Part shown: in pieces, positions 1 to 6,836 of the stretch
Layout of the letters: every line of letters begins with the position of its first letter
How positions within the stretch are numbered: the first letter of the stretch is position 1
Source: Casp-actino8 sp039800005
Lineage (GTDB): Bacteria; Actinomycetota; Acidimicrobiia; Acidimicrobiales; Ilumatobacteraceae
NCBI GenBank assembly: GCA_039800005.1
Contig: JBDLRN010000089.1
Location: forward strand, 1 to 22,424
Direction of reading: 5' to 3'
Length of the DNA: 22,424 nt
The notes under the pieces: model-generated
The model's input: the letters and a program-made list of their open reading frames with translations, nothing else
The model's database searches: none
Told to the model about the DNA's origin: nothing
Program-made: the position numbers and the translations under genes

Positions 1-557
1 TCGTTCGCGAACTTCTCCCGGTCCTCGCCGCCTCGGCATCCGAATCAGATGTCGCGTCGAGAGTGGTCGTCGTGAGCTCGGCCGGGCACCGCATGGGCGA
101 CGTCGATCTCGACGATCTCAACTTCGAACGTCGGCCCTACGACCCTTTCCTCGCCTACGGGGCGGCCAAGAGCTGCAACGTTCTGCACGCCGTCGGCCTC
201 GACCGCCGCTGGCGCGATCGGGGCGTGCGAGGATTCGCCGTTCATCCCGGTGGCATCCACACCGAACTGGGTCGGTACATGACTCCCGAGGTGATCAAGA
301 GCTTGATGTCGCGCATGGAGGGCGGTGGAGCATCGTTCTCGTGGAAGTCGATTCCGCAGGGCGCGGCCACCCAGGTGTGGGCCCTGACGTCCCCTTTCCT
401 GGAAGGTCGGGGTGCGATCTACTGCGAGGACTGCGACGTGTCGCCGGTGATTCCCGACGACGTCGAGTCGGTCGACGGACGTGGTGTGGCGGCACGGGCC
501 GTCGACCCCACCAAGGCCGATGCGTTGTGGGCCATCAGCGAAGAACTGGTCGACTGA
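1..557 (+). CDS. SDR-family dehydrogenase, C-terminal part (5' end outside window)
   Basis: The frame is open from the left edge (first full codon at base 3) to a TGA at 555-557, so the N-terminal Rossmann nucleotide-binding part lies outside. The visible part has the catalytic half of a short-chain dehydrogenase: a strand ending VVVVSSAG with the active-site Ser, then YGAAK (Tyr-x3-Lys) about 33 residues later, then HPGGI-x-TEL, the usual PG turn after the catalytic helix. The long loop between Ser and Tyr (DVDLDDLNFE) and the PGG-x-HTEL wording resemble the retinol-dehydrogenase/WWOX-like group. The expected role is NAD(P)-dependent oxidation or reduction of an alcohol or ketone; the substrate is unknown. 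The next gene starts 18 bases downstream behind its own apparent promoter. Confidence 0.88.
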   Translation, partial: VRELLPVLAASASESDVASRVVVVSSAGHRMGDVDLDDLNFERRPYDPFLAYGAAKSCNVLHAVGLDRRWRDRGVRGFAVHPGGIHTELGRYMTPEVIKSLMSRMEGGGASFSWKSIPQGAATQVWALTSPFLEGRGAIYCEDCDVSPVIPDDVESVDGRGVAARAVDPTKADALWAISEELVD

Positions 558-563
558 GTCGGG

Positions 564-569
564 TACTGT
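564..569 (+). promoter_or_regulatory. Probable -10 box (TACTGT) of a leaderless promoter
   Basis: TACTGT fits the actinobacterial TANNNT -10 consensus and ends six bases before the GTG at 576. Transcription would then begin at or next to the start codon. No Shine-Dalgarno sequence precedes this GTG. The same geometry recurs before the starts at 2400, 6260 and 6837. Confidence 0.5.
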
Positions 570-575
570 TCGGCC

Positions 576-983
576 GTGGCGACGATCCTTGCCCACATCT
601 CGGTTCGCCCCGGTGCCGAGCTCGAGTTCGAGGCGATTTCGCGGGATCTCTACAACGAGAGTCATGCCACCGAGGACGGTCTGCTTCGTTACGAGTACTG
701 GCGAGGATCCGAACCCGGCACGTACTACACGCTGCTGTCGTTTCGCGACTTCGCCTCGTTCATCGCTCACCAGACGAGCGACCATCACGAGACGGCGTCA
801 CCGAAATTGGGCGGGGTCCTCACCGGACTTCGGCTCGAATGGCTCGACCCGGTCGATGGTGCGGCGCCCCTCCCGCGCACCGAACCTCAAGATCTCGCGC
901 ACGTCGCCGACGAGTTGACGCGCGTGTACGCGGAACGATTCGCCGCTCGCATCGCACCGTGGTGGACATCAGTTCGTCAGTGA
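576..983 (+). CDS. Small ABM-like (dimeric alpha-beta barrel) protein
   Basis: A 135-residue cytoplasmic protein. The first 95 or so residues follow the antibiotic-biosynthesis-monooxygenase / dimeric alpha-beta-barrel pattern: an opening strand (ATILAHISVRPGAE), a helix (EFEAISRDLYNES), a strand with LLRYEYWRG and a strand with YYTLLSFRD before a second helix. The roughly 40-residue tail looks helical and is longer than the minimal domain. Members include cofactor-independent monooxygenases and many of unknown role, so the reaction cannot be named. GTG at 576 is chosen because the protein aligns from there and a -10-like box sits exactly six bases upstream. It lies between an SDR and a carotenoid oxygenase on the same strand and may act on a related substrate (inference). 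Confidence 0.75.
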   Translation: MATILAHISVRPGAELEFEAISRDLYNESHATEDGLLRYEYWRGSEPGTYYTLLSFRDFASFIAHQTSDHHETASPKLGGVLTGLRLEWLDPVDGAAPLPRTEPQDLAHVADELTRVYAERFAARIAPWWTSVRQ

Positions 984-1007
984 CCATCTCACTCAGGAGG
1001 ACCCGAC

Positions 1008-2357
1008 ATGACCGACATCATCGACGAGAAGAAGCCCTGGTTCCTCACCGGCAACTACGCCCCCGTGTTCGACGAGATCACCGATACCGATCTGCGCGTG
1101 ACCGGGACCATTCCCAAGGCGCTGTCGGGCACGTACGTGCGCAACGGTTCGAATCCCAAGGACGGTCGAGCCGGCCACTGGTTCTTCGGTGACGGCATGG
1201 TGCACGGCGTCCGTCTCGAAGGAGGGCGCGCTACCTGGTATCGCAACCGCTACGTGCGCACGCCGAAGTGGGAGAAAGGTCTCGACGCGATGGATGCCGA
1301 ATGCATCTTCGATCCGACGGCCAGCGCGGCGAACACCCACGTTCTGGCTCACGCCGGACGGATCTGGGCTCTCGAAGAAGGTCACCTGCCGTGGGAGCTC
1401 TCGCCCGAGCTCGAGACCCTGGGTCCCGACGACTTCGGCGGCCGTCTCACGACGGCGTTCACGGCGCATCCCAAACTGTGCCCCGAGACCGGAGAACTCC
1501 ACTTCTTCGGGTACTCGCCGGTGGCTCCGCACGTGACGTACCACGTTCTCGATGCGAACGGTGATCTGGCGCACACGGCGCCGATCTCCACACCCAAGGG
1601 AACCATGATGCACGACTTCATGATCACGCGCGACCATGCGATCTTCATGGATCTGCCGGTCGTCTTCGATATGGACGCCATGGCCAAGGGGCAGCCGCCC
1701 ATCGGTTGGGACGACGACTACGGCGCACGTATCGGAATCGTGCCGCGCTTCGGGACCGACGCCGACATCCGGTGGTTCGACGTCGACCCGTGCTACGTCT
1801 TCCATCCGCTCAACGCCTACGTCGACGGCGACAAGGTGGTGTGCGATGTCGGACGCCACGAATCCATGTGGCGAGGATCGATGGACAAGTTCGAACCGTG
1901 TTACATGTACCGCTGGACCTTCGACATGTCGACCGGCGCGGTCACCGAGACTCAGATCGACGACTGGGCGCACGCGTTCCCGCGCGTCGACGATCGAGTG
2001 GTCGGACTGAAGCATCGCTACGGATGGGTGTCGGGAAGTCGTCCAGAAGCGACCGGTGGCATGAATGCTCCCGGCATCGTGGCCCGTTACGACATGACCG
2101 ATGGTTCGAAAACGATCCACGACTTCGGCGCGCATGCGCATCCGGGAGAGTTCGTCTTCGTACAGGAGACGTCGAGTTCCGGTGAGGACGAAGGATGGGC
2201 GATGGGTTTCGTGTACGACGACGCGTCCGACACCACCGACCTGGTGATCCTCGACGCGAGCGATCTGGCGAAGCCGCCGGTGGCTCGTGTGCACCTGCCG
2301 CGTCGCGTCCCCTTCGGCTTCCACGGGAGTTGGATCGACGACTCCGTCATGGGTTGA
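1008..2357 (+). CDS. Carotenoid-cleavage-type oxygenase (RPE65/CCD family)
   Basis: A 449-residue non-heme Fe(II) oxygenase of the carotenoid oxygenase family, which splits C=C double bonds in carotenoids, apocarotenoids, stilbenes or lignin-type phenylpropenes. The four iron-ligand histidines are in their usual contexts: His154 in TAHPK, His202 in MMHDFMIT, His266 in FHPLNAY and His439 in GFHGSW near the C-terminus. The N-terminal YVRNGSNP and HWFFGDGMVHG motifs are also typical. Length is slightly short of the usual 460-500 residues but the fold-defining blades appear complete. An AGGAGG Shine-Dalgarno at 995-1000, seven bases before the ATG, fixes the start. The true substrate is open, since bacterial members are often not carotenoid enzymes. 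Confidence 0.93.
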   Translation: MTDIIDEKKPWFLTGNYAPVFDEITDTDLRVTGTIPKALSGTYVRNGSNPKDGRAGHWFFGDGMVHGVRLEGGRATWYRNRYVRTPKWEKGLDAMDAECIFDPTASAANTHVLAHAGRIWALEEGHLPWELSPELETLGPDDFGGRLTTAFTAHPKLCPETGELHFFGYSPVAPHVTYHVLDANGDLAHTAPISTPKGTMMHDFMITRDHAIFMDLPVVFDMDAMAKGQPPIGWDDDYGARIGIVPRFGTDADIRWFDVDPCYVFHPLNAYVDGDKVVCDVGRHESMWRGSMDKFEPCYMYRWTFDMSTGAVTETQIDDWAHAFPRVDDRVVGLKHRYGWVSGSRPEATGGMNAPGIVARYDMTDGSKTIHDFGAHAHPGEFVFVQETSSSGEDEGWAMGFVYDDASDTTDLVILDASDLAKPPVARVHLPRRVPFGFHGSWIDDSVMG

Positions 2358-2387
2358 TCCGCCGGTCACCCCTTCCTCGAACGGGTC

Positions 2388-2393
2388 TAGGGT
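2388..2393 (+). promoter_or_regulatory. Probable -10 box (TAGGGT) of a leaderless promoter
   Basis: TAGGGT matches TANNNT and ends six bases before the ATG at 2400, with no Shine-Dalgarno between. The geometry is the same as before the starts at 576, 6260 and 6837. Confidence 0.5.
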
Positions 2394-2399
2394 TGGCGC

Positions 2400-2840
2400 A
2401 TGGATCCCGCGCTGCAGCAGTTGGTCGACCGGCAGGCGATCGTCGACCTCACGGTCGCCTACACCTATGCGCTCGACACCAAGGACTGGGACGCTCTCGA
2501 TCGGGTGTTCACTCCCGACGGGACGGCCTTCCTCACCGAAGAACTGATCGGCCGCGAGGCCATCAAGGAGCGGGTGCGCCGGGCGCTCGAGGGTCTCGAC
2601 GTGAGCCAGCACCTCATCGGCAACCACGAGATTCACATCGACGGCCATGGGGCGAGCGGTCGCTGCTATCTGCAAGCCCAGCACGTCCGCGACGCCGCCC
2701 CCGGTCCGCCCAACTTCATCGTCGCCGGTCGCTACGACGATCGCTACGTGCGTACTCCGGACGGCTGGCGTATCGAGCGTCGAGAGCTCACCATCATGTG
2801 GACCGAGGGCAATCCGGCCGTGGCCCGCGAGCGCCGCTGA
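2400..2840 (+). CDS. SnoaL-like / NTF2-fold small protein
   Basis: A 146-residue protein with the SnoaL-like (NTF2 superfamily) layout. An N-terminal helix pair (QQLVDRQAIVDLTVAYTYALDTKDWDALDRVF) leads into TPDGTAFL and an IGREAIKERVRRAL helix, then a curved beta sheet including HLIGNHEIHIDG and the closing strand DGWRIERRELTIMW. These cone-shaped folds serve as cyclases, isomerases, dehydratases, ring-hydroxylase small subunits or ligand binders; I cannot assign the reaction. The ATG at 2400 fits an apparent leaderless promoter. The gene converges on the Rieske oxygenase gene, the two stop codons being separated by a single base, so there is no room for a separate terminator. Confidence 0.85.
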   Translation: MDPALQQLVDRQAIVDLTVAYTYALDTKDWDALDRVFTPDGTAFLTEELIGREAIKERVRRALEGLDVSQHLIGNHEIHIDGHGASGRCYLQAQHVRDAAPGPPNFIVAGRYDDRYVRTPDGWRIERRELTIMWTEGNPAVARERR

Positions 2841-2841
2841 G

Positions 2842-4098
2842 TCAGCGTTCGACGTAGTCGTTCAGCAGTTGCGGTACTCGTAGTTCCGGCGGTATCCGGT
2901 CGACGCCGATCATCCGATCGAGTTGCTCGTGGAAGTGCCAGATGCGCCGTTCCTGATAGTTGATCGGAACACCACGCATGGCCGGTGAGCGCAGTGAGCG
3001 CTGCATGGGCGCCATGTTCCAGAAGTCCTCGGCCATGATGCGGTCGAAGCTGTCGAGGCGTGCCTGCCAGTGCCGGGGCAGTTCGGACTCGTCGGCGAAT
3101 TCCTCGAGGGCGTAGTGCGTCCATTCGATGCGGGTCGTCGCCTCGTCGAGCGGCCAGAAGGTGATGAACGGAAAGCCGTTGGCGGCGATGGGCGTGATGA
3201 GGTTGGGAAAGACCGAATACGCCGAACTGGTGCAGCGCACCATGTCGTTGACGGTGTCGATGTCGGCGAATCCCGGTGCGACGACGTGTCGGTAGTCGTC
3301 CCAGTCCTTCATCCCGAGGGCCGACCACGCCGACTTCGAATAGGGGGTGATCATTCGTGACGCGCCGTTGGGCAACAAACTCATCACGGCGCCGCGATTG
3401 TCGAGCAGTGCCTCGCCTCCGTGACCGTGGATGTGGCGGAAGTGGTACACCTCGAGAAAGGCTTCGGCGGTGACTTTCCAGTTGCAGGGGACGATCTCGC
3501 TGCGCTTCGCCACCGTGTGCAGATTCGGGCCCTGGAGTTCGGCCAGCTCGTGGGGGATCGGGTCCAACCAGTCGAGCAGTGGCTGGGCCTGGGGATCCTG
3601 GTTCACGAAGATCCAGCCGTCCCACTCCTCACAGCGCAGGGTCGGTAGACACCGCAACGACTTGTCGAGGCCGACGAAGTCACGTTCGTCGGGCACCGAG
3701 ACCAAATGCCCGTCGTCGATGTCGTACGACCACGAGTGGTACTGGCAGCGCAGCATTCGACTGGTTCCGCGGGATTCGCGGACCACCGGAGCCCCGCGAT
3801 GCTGACAGGTGTTGTAGAAGGCACGGACTCGGAGATCGTTGCCGCGCACGAGGATCATGGGTACACCAAGTGAATCGAAGGTGATGAAATCACCCGGTCG
3901 ATTCACCTCGTCGATGCGACCGGCGAGAGCCCACGACTTCGGCCACAGGAATTCCCGCTCGAGCGCGAAGAAGTCGGGATCGACGTAGCGACCGACGGGT
4001 ATGTCGGGAAAGGCCGGAAAACCGTCGGGAGGGCCGGTACGAGCGAACTCGTACCGCATGGCCTCGGTGAGCCGACGAACGAGATGCTCGTCCATCAT
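2842..4098 (-). CDS. Rieske non-heme iron oxygenase, alpha subunit
   Basis: A 418-residue aromatic-ring-hydroxylating-type oxygenase large subunit. The Rieske [2Fe-2S] site is C98-x-H100 plus C118-x2-H121 (CQHRGAP, then LRCQYHSWSYD). The mononuclear iron site is in the NWKVTAEAFLEVYH region: His219 and His224, with Asp358 in AEDFW as the likely third ligand. The residue three before His219, usually a bridging Asp, is Glu216. Length is right for a complete alpha subunit. No ferredoxin, reductase or beta subunit gene is nearby, so electron partners must be encoded elsewhere. The ATG at 4098 overlaps the upstream SDR stop as ATGA, indicating translational coupling; an upstream in-frame ATG at 4146 would intrude 52 bases into the SDR and is less likely. 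It is the last gene of the P450-SDR-Rieske operon. Confidence 0.94.
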   Translation of the reverse strand: MMDEHLVRRLTEAMRYEFARTGPPDGFPAFPDIPVGRYVDPDFFALEREFLWPKSWALAGRIDEVNRPGDFITFDSLGVPMILVRGNDLRVRAFYNTCQHRGAPVVRESRGTSRMLRCQYHSWSYDIDDGHLVSVPDERDFVGLDKSLRCLPTLRCEEWDGWIFVNQDPQAQPLLDWLDPIPHELAELQGPNLHTVAKRSEIVPCNWKVTAEAFLEVYHFRHIHGHGGEALLDNRGAVMSLLPNGASRMITPYSKSAWSALGMKDWDDYRHVVAPGFADIDTVNDMVRCTSSAYSVFPNLITPIAANGFPFITFWPLDEATTRIEWTHYALEEFADESELPRHWQARLDSFDRIMAEDFWNMAPMQRSLRSPAMRGVPINYQERRIWHFHEQLDRMIGVDRIPPELRVPQLLNDYVER

Positions 4099-4895
4099 CC
4101 GGCCAGACTTCCGGCGTCGACGACCACGACCTCGCCAGTCATCCACGCCGCCATGTCGCTCGCGACGAAGAGCACGACGCGCGCGACGTCGTCGGGCACA
4201 CCGGCACGTCCGAGAGGATTGCGGGCCATGATGCCGGCGACGTCGAGCCCGGCCGCCTTCAACGGTGCCATCTGATCCTGGACCCCTGGTGTGTCGATGG
4301 GGCCGGGTGCCACGCCGACGACACGAATGTCGAGCGGAGCGAACTCGAGAGCCAGGGCGCGAGTCAGTCCGACCACGGCGTGTTTGGAGATCGAATACGC
4401 GCTGATTCCCGGCGCAGCGCGAAACCCGGTCGTGGACGCGAGGTTGACGATGACGCCACCGTCGGACATGCGGCGAGCCGCCTCACGCGAACACGCGTAG
4501 GTACCCCGTACGTTCACGTCCATCAGGCGGTCGAGGAAGTCGTCGGAGGCGTCGATGGCCGGCCCGGTGGTGGGGTAGATGCCGGCGTTGTTGATCCAGA
4601 TGTCGAGACCGCCCCACGTGGCGATCGCGCGGTCGGCCGCGCCGATGATCGACGTGGTGTCGGTGATGTCGACGAAACAGGAGTCGGTCGTGGTTCCGGT
4701 GGCGGCGGTGATCTCGGCCGCGGTGGAGGTTGCTCGATCGATATCGAGATCGGCGAGCAGCACCGACGCGCCAGCCTCGGCGAGGCGGTGGGCGACACGC
4801 GCGCCGATGCCCTGCGCCGCACCGGTGACCACGGCGCGACGTCCGGCCAGACTCCACAGATCGACGATCGGCCGTGACGAATGGTCGGCGATCAC
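4095..4895 (-). CDS. SDR-family oxidoreductase (classical, probably NAD-preferring)
   Basis: A complete 266-residue classical short-chain dehydrogenase. Motifs in order are TGAAQGIG (residues 24-31), Asp49/Asp51 after the second strand (LLADLD, which favours NAD over NADP), NNAG (102-105), active-site Ser154, Tyr167-x3-Lys171 (YSISK) and PG (197-198). The last segment GEVVVVDAGSLAG is the usual C-terminus. Start: GTG at 4893-4895, overlapping the P450 stop as GTGA, with AAGGAG six bases upstream. The gene is followed by the Rieske oxygenase through another 4-base overlap. Role inferred from context: oxidising an alcohol or diol made by the oxygenases on either side. Confidence 0.93.
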   Translation of the reverse strand: MIADHSSRPIVDLWSLAGRRAVVTGAAQGIGARVAHRLAEAGASVLLADLDIDRATSTAAEITAATGTTTDSCFVDITDTTSIIGAADRAIATWGGLDIWINNAGIYPTTGPAIDASDDFLDRLMDVNVRGTYACSREAARRMSDGGVIVNLASTTGFRAAPGISAYSISKHAVVGLTRALALEFAPLDIRVVGVAPGPIDTPGVQDQMAPLKAAGLDVAGIMARNPLGRAGVPDDVARVVLFVASDMAAWMTGEVVVVDAGSLAG

Positions 4896-6175
4896 GGGCG
4901 CTCCTTTCCGGATCCGACACGAGGTCGGAATCCGATGTGCAGATACTTGAGGGCTCGGAGACAGAAGTTCGGGTGATGCGTGAAGTCGTTGGCTCCATCG
5001 ACGAACCACATCTCCTCGACGCGATCGACGAGGGCGCGGAAACCGATGATGAGTTCGCGTCTGGCCAAGGGAGCGCCGAGGCAGTGGTGGCTTCCGAATC
5101 CGAAGGCCAGATGGGTGCGAAGGTTCTCGCGATCGAGATCCATCTCGGCCGGACACGCGAACTGCTGAGGATCTCGATTCGCCGCGGCGTAGCGAACGTT
5201 GACGACCGAACCGGCCGGAATCGTGACGCCGTGCATCTCGACGTCGACGGAGGCAGTGCGGAAGAGACCCTGGACCGGACCTTCGAGGCGTAACACCTCC
5301 TCGGCGAGAAGTGGTACGTACCGATCGGGGTCGGATGTGACCTTGTCCCACTGATCGGGGTTCTCGATCAAGAGACGGACTCCTTCGGCGAGCGCGTTGG
5401 TGGTCGTCTCCGAACCGCCGACGAAGGTGTCGGCCATCATCTCCGCGTGCAGTTCGTTGTCGGTGAGGGTGCGACCCCACTCGGGAACGACGGTGTTGAC
5501 GAGATCGGACAACAGACTGTCGTCGGGCTCTCGGCGCAATCGCTCGAAGATGGGCTGGAAGTAGTGCTGGGCGGCGATCTCCTGCTCGGTCGACCAGACG
5601 GCCTCGTCCTCGGTCTGCATCAGACCGAGGCGTTGTACCCAGGCGTCGGTCCAGGCCTTGATCTGCCAGATGTCCTCTTCGGGTGCGCCCATCTGACGTC
5701 CGATCACCACGAGCGGGAGCGGAACGGCGAATGAGCGGACCCAGTCACAGTGGCCGGTGTCGATGAAGGCATCGATCAGGCGGTGGGCCAGATCTTCGAT
5801 GAAGGGATCGAGTTCGCGGATCTTGGCCGGTCGAAAGGCGTGGTTGAACAAGCCGCGCATCTCACGATGTTCCGGGTCGTCGCGCGCGGCCAGAGTGGCG
5901 GCCGGTAGCCAGCCCTTCTCCTCGTAGATACGGCGAAGTCGACTCGACCGAGGGTCGACGCGGCCGCGATGCTGAGCGCTCGTGAATCGCTCGGTGTCGA
6001 GCAGAACGGCGCGCACGTCGTCGTATCGAGTGACGACGTACATGCCGGTCCAGTTGTCGCGCCACACCGGAGCCTCGTCGCGCAACACGTCGTAGGCCGG
6101 GTACGGGCATTCCGAGATCGTGGGATCGAGCAAGGATGAGCGGTTCGGATCGAGTTCGGACGGCGACGCGCTCAC
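4892..6175 (-). CDS. Cytochrome P450 (bacterial soluble class), first of a P450-SDR-Rieske operon
   Basis: A 427-residue bacterial P450. Key parts are the I-helix GGSETT (253-258), the K-helix ExxR (E293 to R296 in EEVLRLEGP), the strand AAANRDPQQF and the heme-binding loop FGFGSHHC with axial Cys365 followed by LGAPLAR. The I-helix reads GGSET where most relatives have AGNET or AGHET. There is no membrane anchor, so the protein is cytoplasmic and depends on an external ferredoxin and reductase, none of which is in the window. The GTG at 6175 is chosen because the P450 N-terminus (LDPTISECPYPAYDVLR) follows closely and a -10-like GACAAT sits six bases upstream; much longer in-frame upstream sequence is antisense to the SnoaL gene and not P450-like. 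Confidence 0.95.
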   Translation of the reverse strand: MSASPSELDPNRSSLLDPTISECPYPAYDVLRDEAPVWRDNWTGMYVVTRYDDVRAVLLDTERFTSAQHRGRVDPRSSRLRRIYEEKGWLPAATLAARDDPEHREMRGLFNHAFRPAKIRELDPFIEDLAHRLIDAFIDTGHCDWVRSFAVPLPLVVIGRQMGAPEEDIWQIKAWTDAWVQRLGLMQTEDEAVWSTEQEIAAQHYFQPIFERLRREPDDSLLSDLVNTVVPEWGRTLTDNELHAEMMADTFVGGSETTTNALAEGVRLLIENPDQWDKVTSDPDRYVPLLAEEVLRLEGPVQGLFRTASVDVEMHGVTIPAGSVVNVRYAAANRDPQQFACPAEMDLDRENLRTHLAFGFGSHHCLGAPLARRELIIGFRALVDRVEEMWFVDGANDFTHHPNFCLRALKYLHIGFRPRVGSGKERP

Positions 6176-6181
6176 CCGACC

Positions 6182-6187
6182 ATTGTC
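6182..6187 (-). promoter_or_regulatory. Possible -10 box (GACAAT) for the P450-SDR-Rieske operon
   Basis: On the minus strand GACAAT lies six bases before the GTG start at 6175, the same spacing seen at four plus-strand genes. It departs from TANNNT at the first base, so the call rests mainly on position. Confidence 0.35.
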
Positions 6188-6247
6188 GCGCACCCCGGAT
6201 CCTCGACGAACCGGAGCCGCCCGACCGAGGGCGGACCCGAACTGGGC

Positions 6248-6253
6248 TAGAAC
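6248..6253 (+). promoter_or_regulatory. Probable -10 box (TAGAAC) of a leaderless promoter
   Basis: TAGAAC lies six bases before the ATG at 6260, with no Shine-Dalgarno. It departs from TANNNT at the last base. Together with the box at 6182-6187 it would make the 84-base gap between the two divergent genes a two-way promoter region. Confidence 0.42.
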
Positions 6254-6259
6254 ATCATC

Positions 6260-6790
6260 ATGACCACGACAAGTGACGCGTCCGCCTCCGCTTTCGACCC
6301 GACCGGCCTCCGGCCGGTGTCGACTGTCGAACACGTCCAGATCTCTCGCCTCATGAACCGCTACGCCGACGCCGTCGTTCACCGCAACGGTGAGCAGTGG
6401 GCCAGTTGCTGGGCCGACGAGGCGGTCTGGGATCTCGGTGGTGGTCGCCTGGTCGAGGGGAAAGAGGCGATCGTCAAGTTGTGGTACGCCGCGATGGGCG
6501 GAATGGCGGCGGTCGTCCAGACCGTGCACAACGGTGACGCCTGGTACGAGGAGGGTCGCGAGGATCGGGCGGTCGGCCGATGGGCCATCAGCGAGCGCTT
6601 TCTCACGGCCAACGGCGTGCGGGCCCTTCTGTTGGCGGAGTATCTCGACGGATTCGTGAAGTCGAACGGAGAGTGGCTGTTCAGTCGTCGCCTGCTCCGT
6701 CCGCACTATCAGGGACCGGCCGATCTGTCCGGCGACTTCCGCAACACGCGTTCGTCCCTGGAAGGTCTCGGTGAGTCCCCGGATGTGTAG
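6260..6790 (+). CDS. SnoaL-like / NTF2-fold protein, second copy type
   Basis: A 176-residue protein with an NTF2-like core from about residue 24: the helix HVQISRLMNRYADAVVHRNGEQWASCW, then DEAVWDLGGGRLVEGKEAIVKLWYAAM, a long curved sheet with AVVQTVHNGDAWY, DRAVGRWAISERFL and EYLDGFVKSNGEWLFSRRLLRPHY. This order is typical of the SnoaL-like group that includes LinA-type dehydrochlorinases and scytalone-dehydratase relatives. The N-terminal 23 residues are Ser/Thr/Ala-rich and probably flexible. It is only distantly similar to the protein at 2400. It is transcribed away from the P450 operon and sits 46 bases before an acyl-CoA synthetase, so a pathway role is likely but the reaction is unknown. 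Confidence 0.85.
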   Translation: MTTTSDASASAFDPTGLRPVSTVEHVQISRLMNRYADAVVHRNGEQWASCWADEAVWDLGGGRLVEGKEAIVKLWYAAMGGMAAVVQTVHNGDAWYEEGREDRAVGRWAISERFLTANGVRALLLAEYLDGFVKSNGEWLFSRRLLRPHYQGPADLSGDFRNTRSSLEGLGESPDV

Positions 6791-6824
6791 TCGCCCGAAG
6801 TTCGATGCCCCGGCGTCTCTGCTC

Positions 6825-6830
6825 TAGCGT
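6825..6830 (+). promoter_or_regulatory. Probable -10 box (TAGCGT) of a leaderless promoter
   Basis: TAGCGT fits TANNNT and ends six bases before the ATG at 6837. No Shine-Dalgarno lies between, so transcription would start at the start codon itself. Confidence 0.5.
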
Positions 6831-6836
6831 CCGAAC

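Noticed and set aside
993..2684. Long open frame (563 codons) on the minus strand opposite the carotenoid oxygenase and SnoaL gene
   Set aside because: It is the mirror of two convincing plus-strand genes in GC-rich DNA, with low-complexity Arg/Val/His-rich translation and no recognisable domain.
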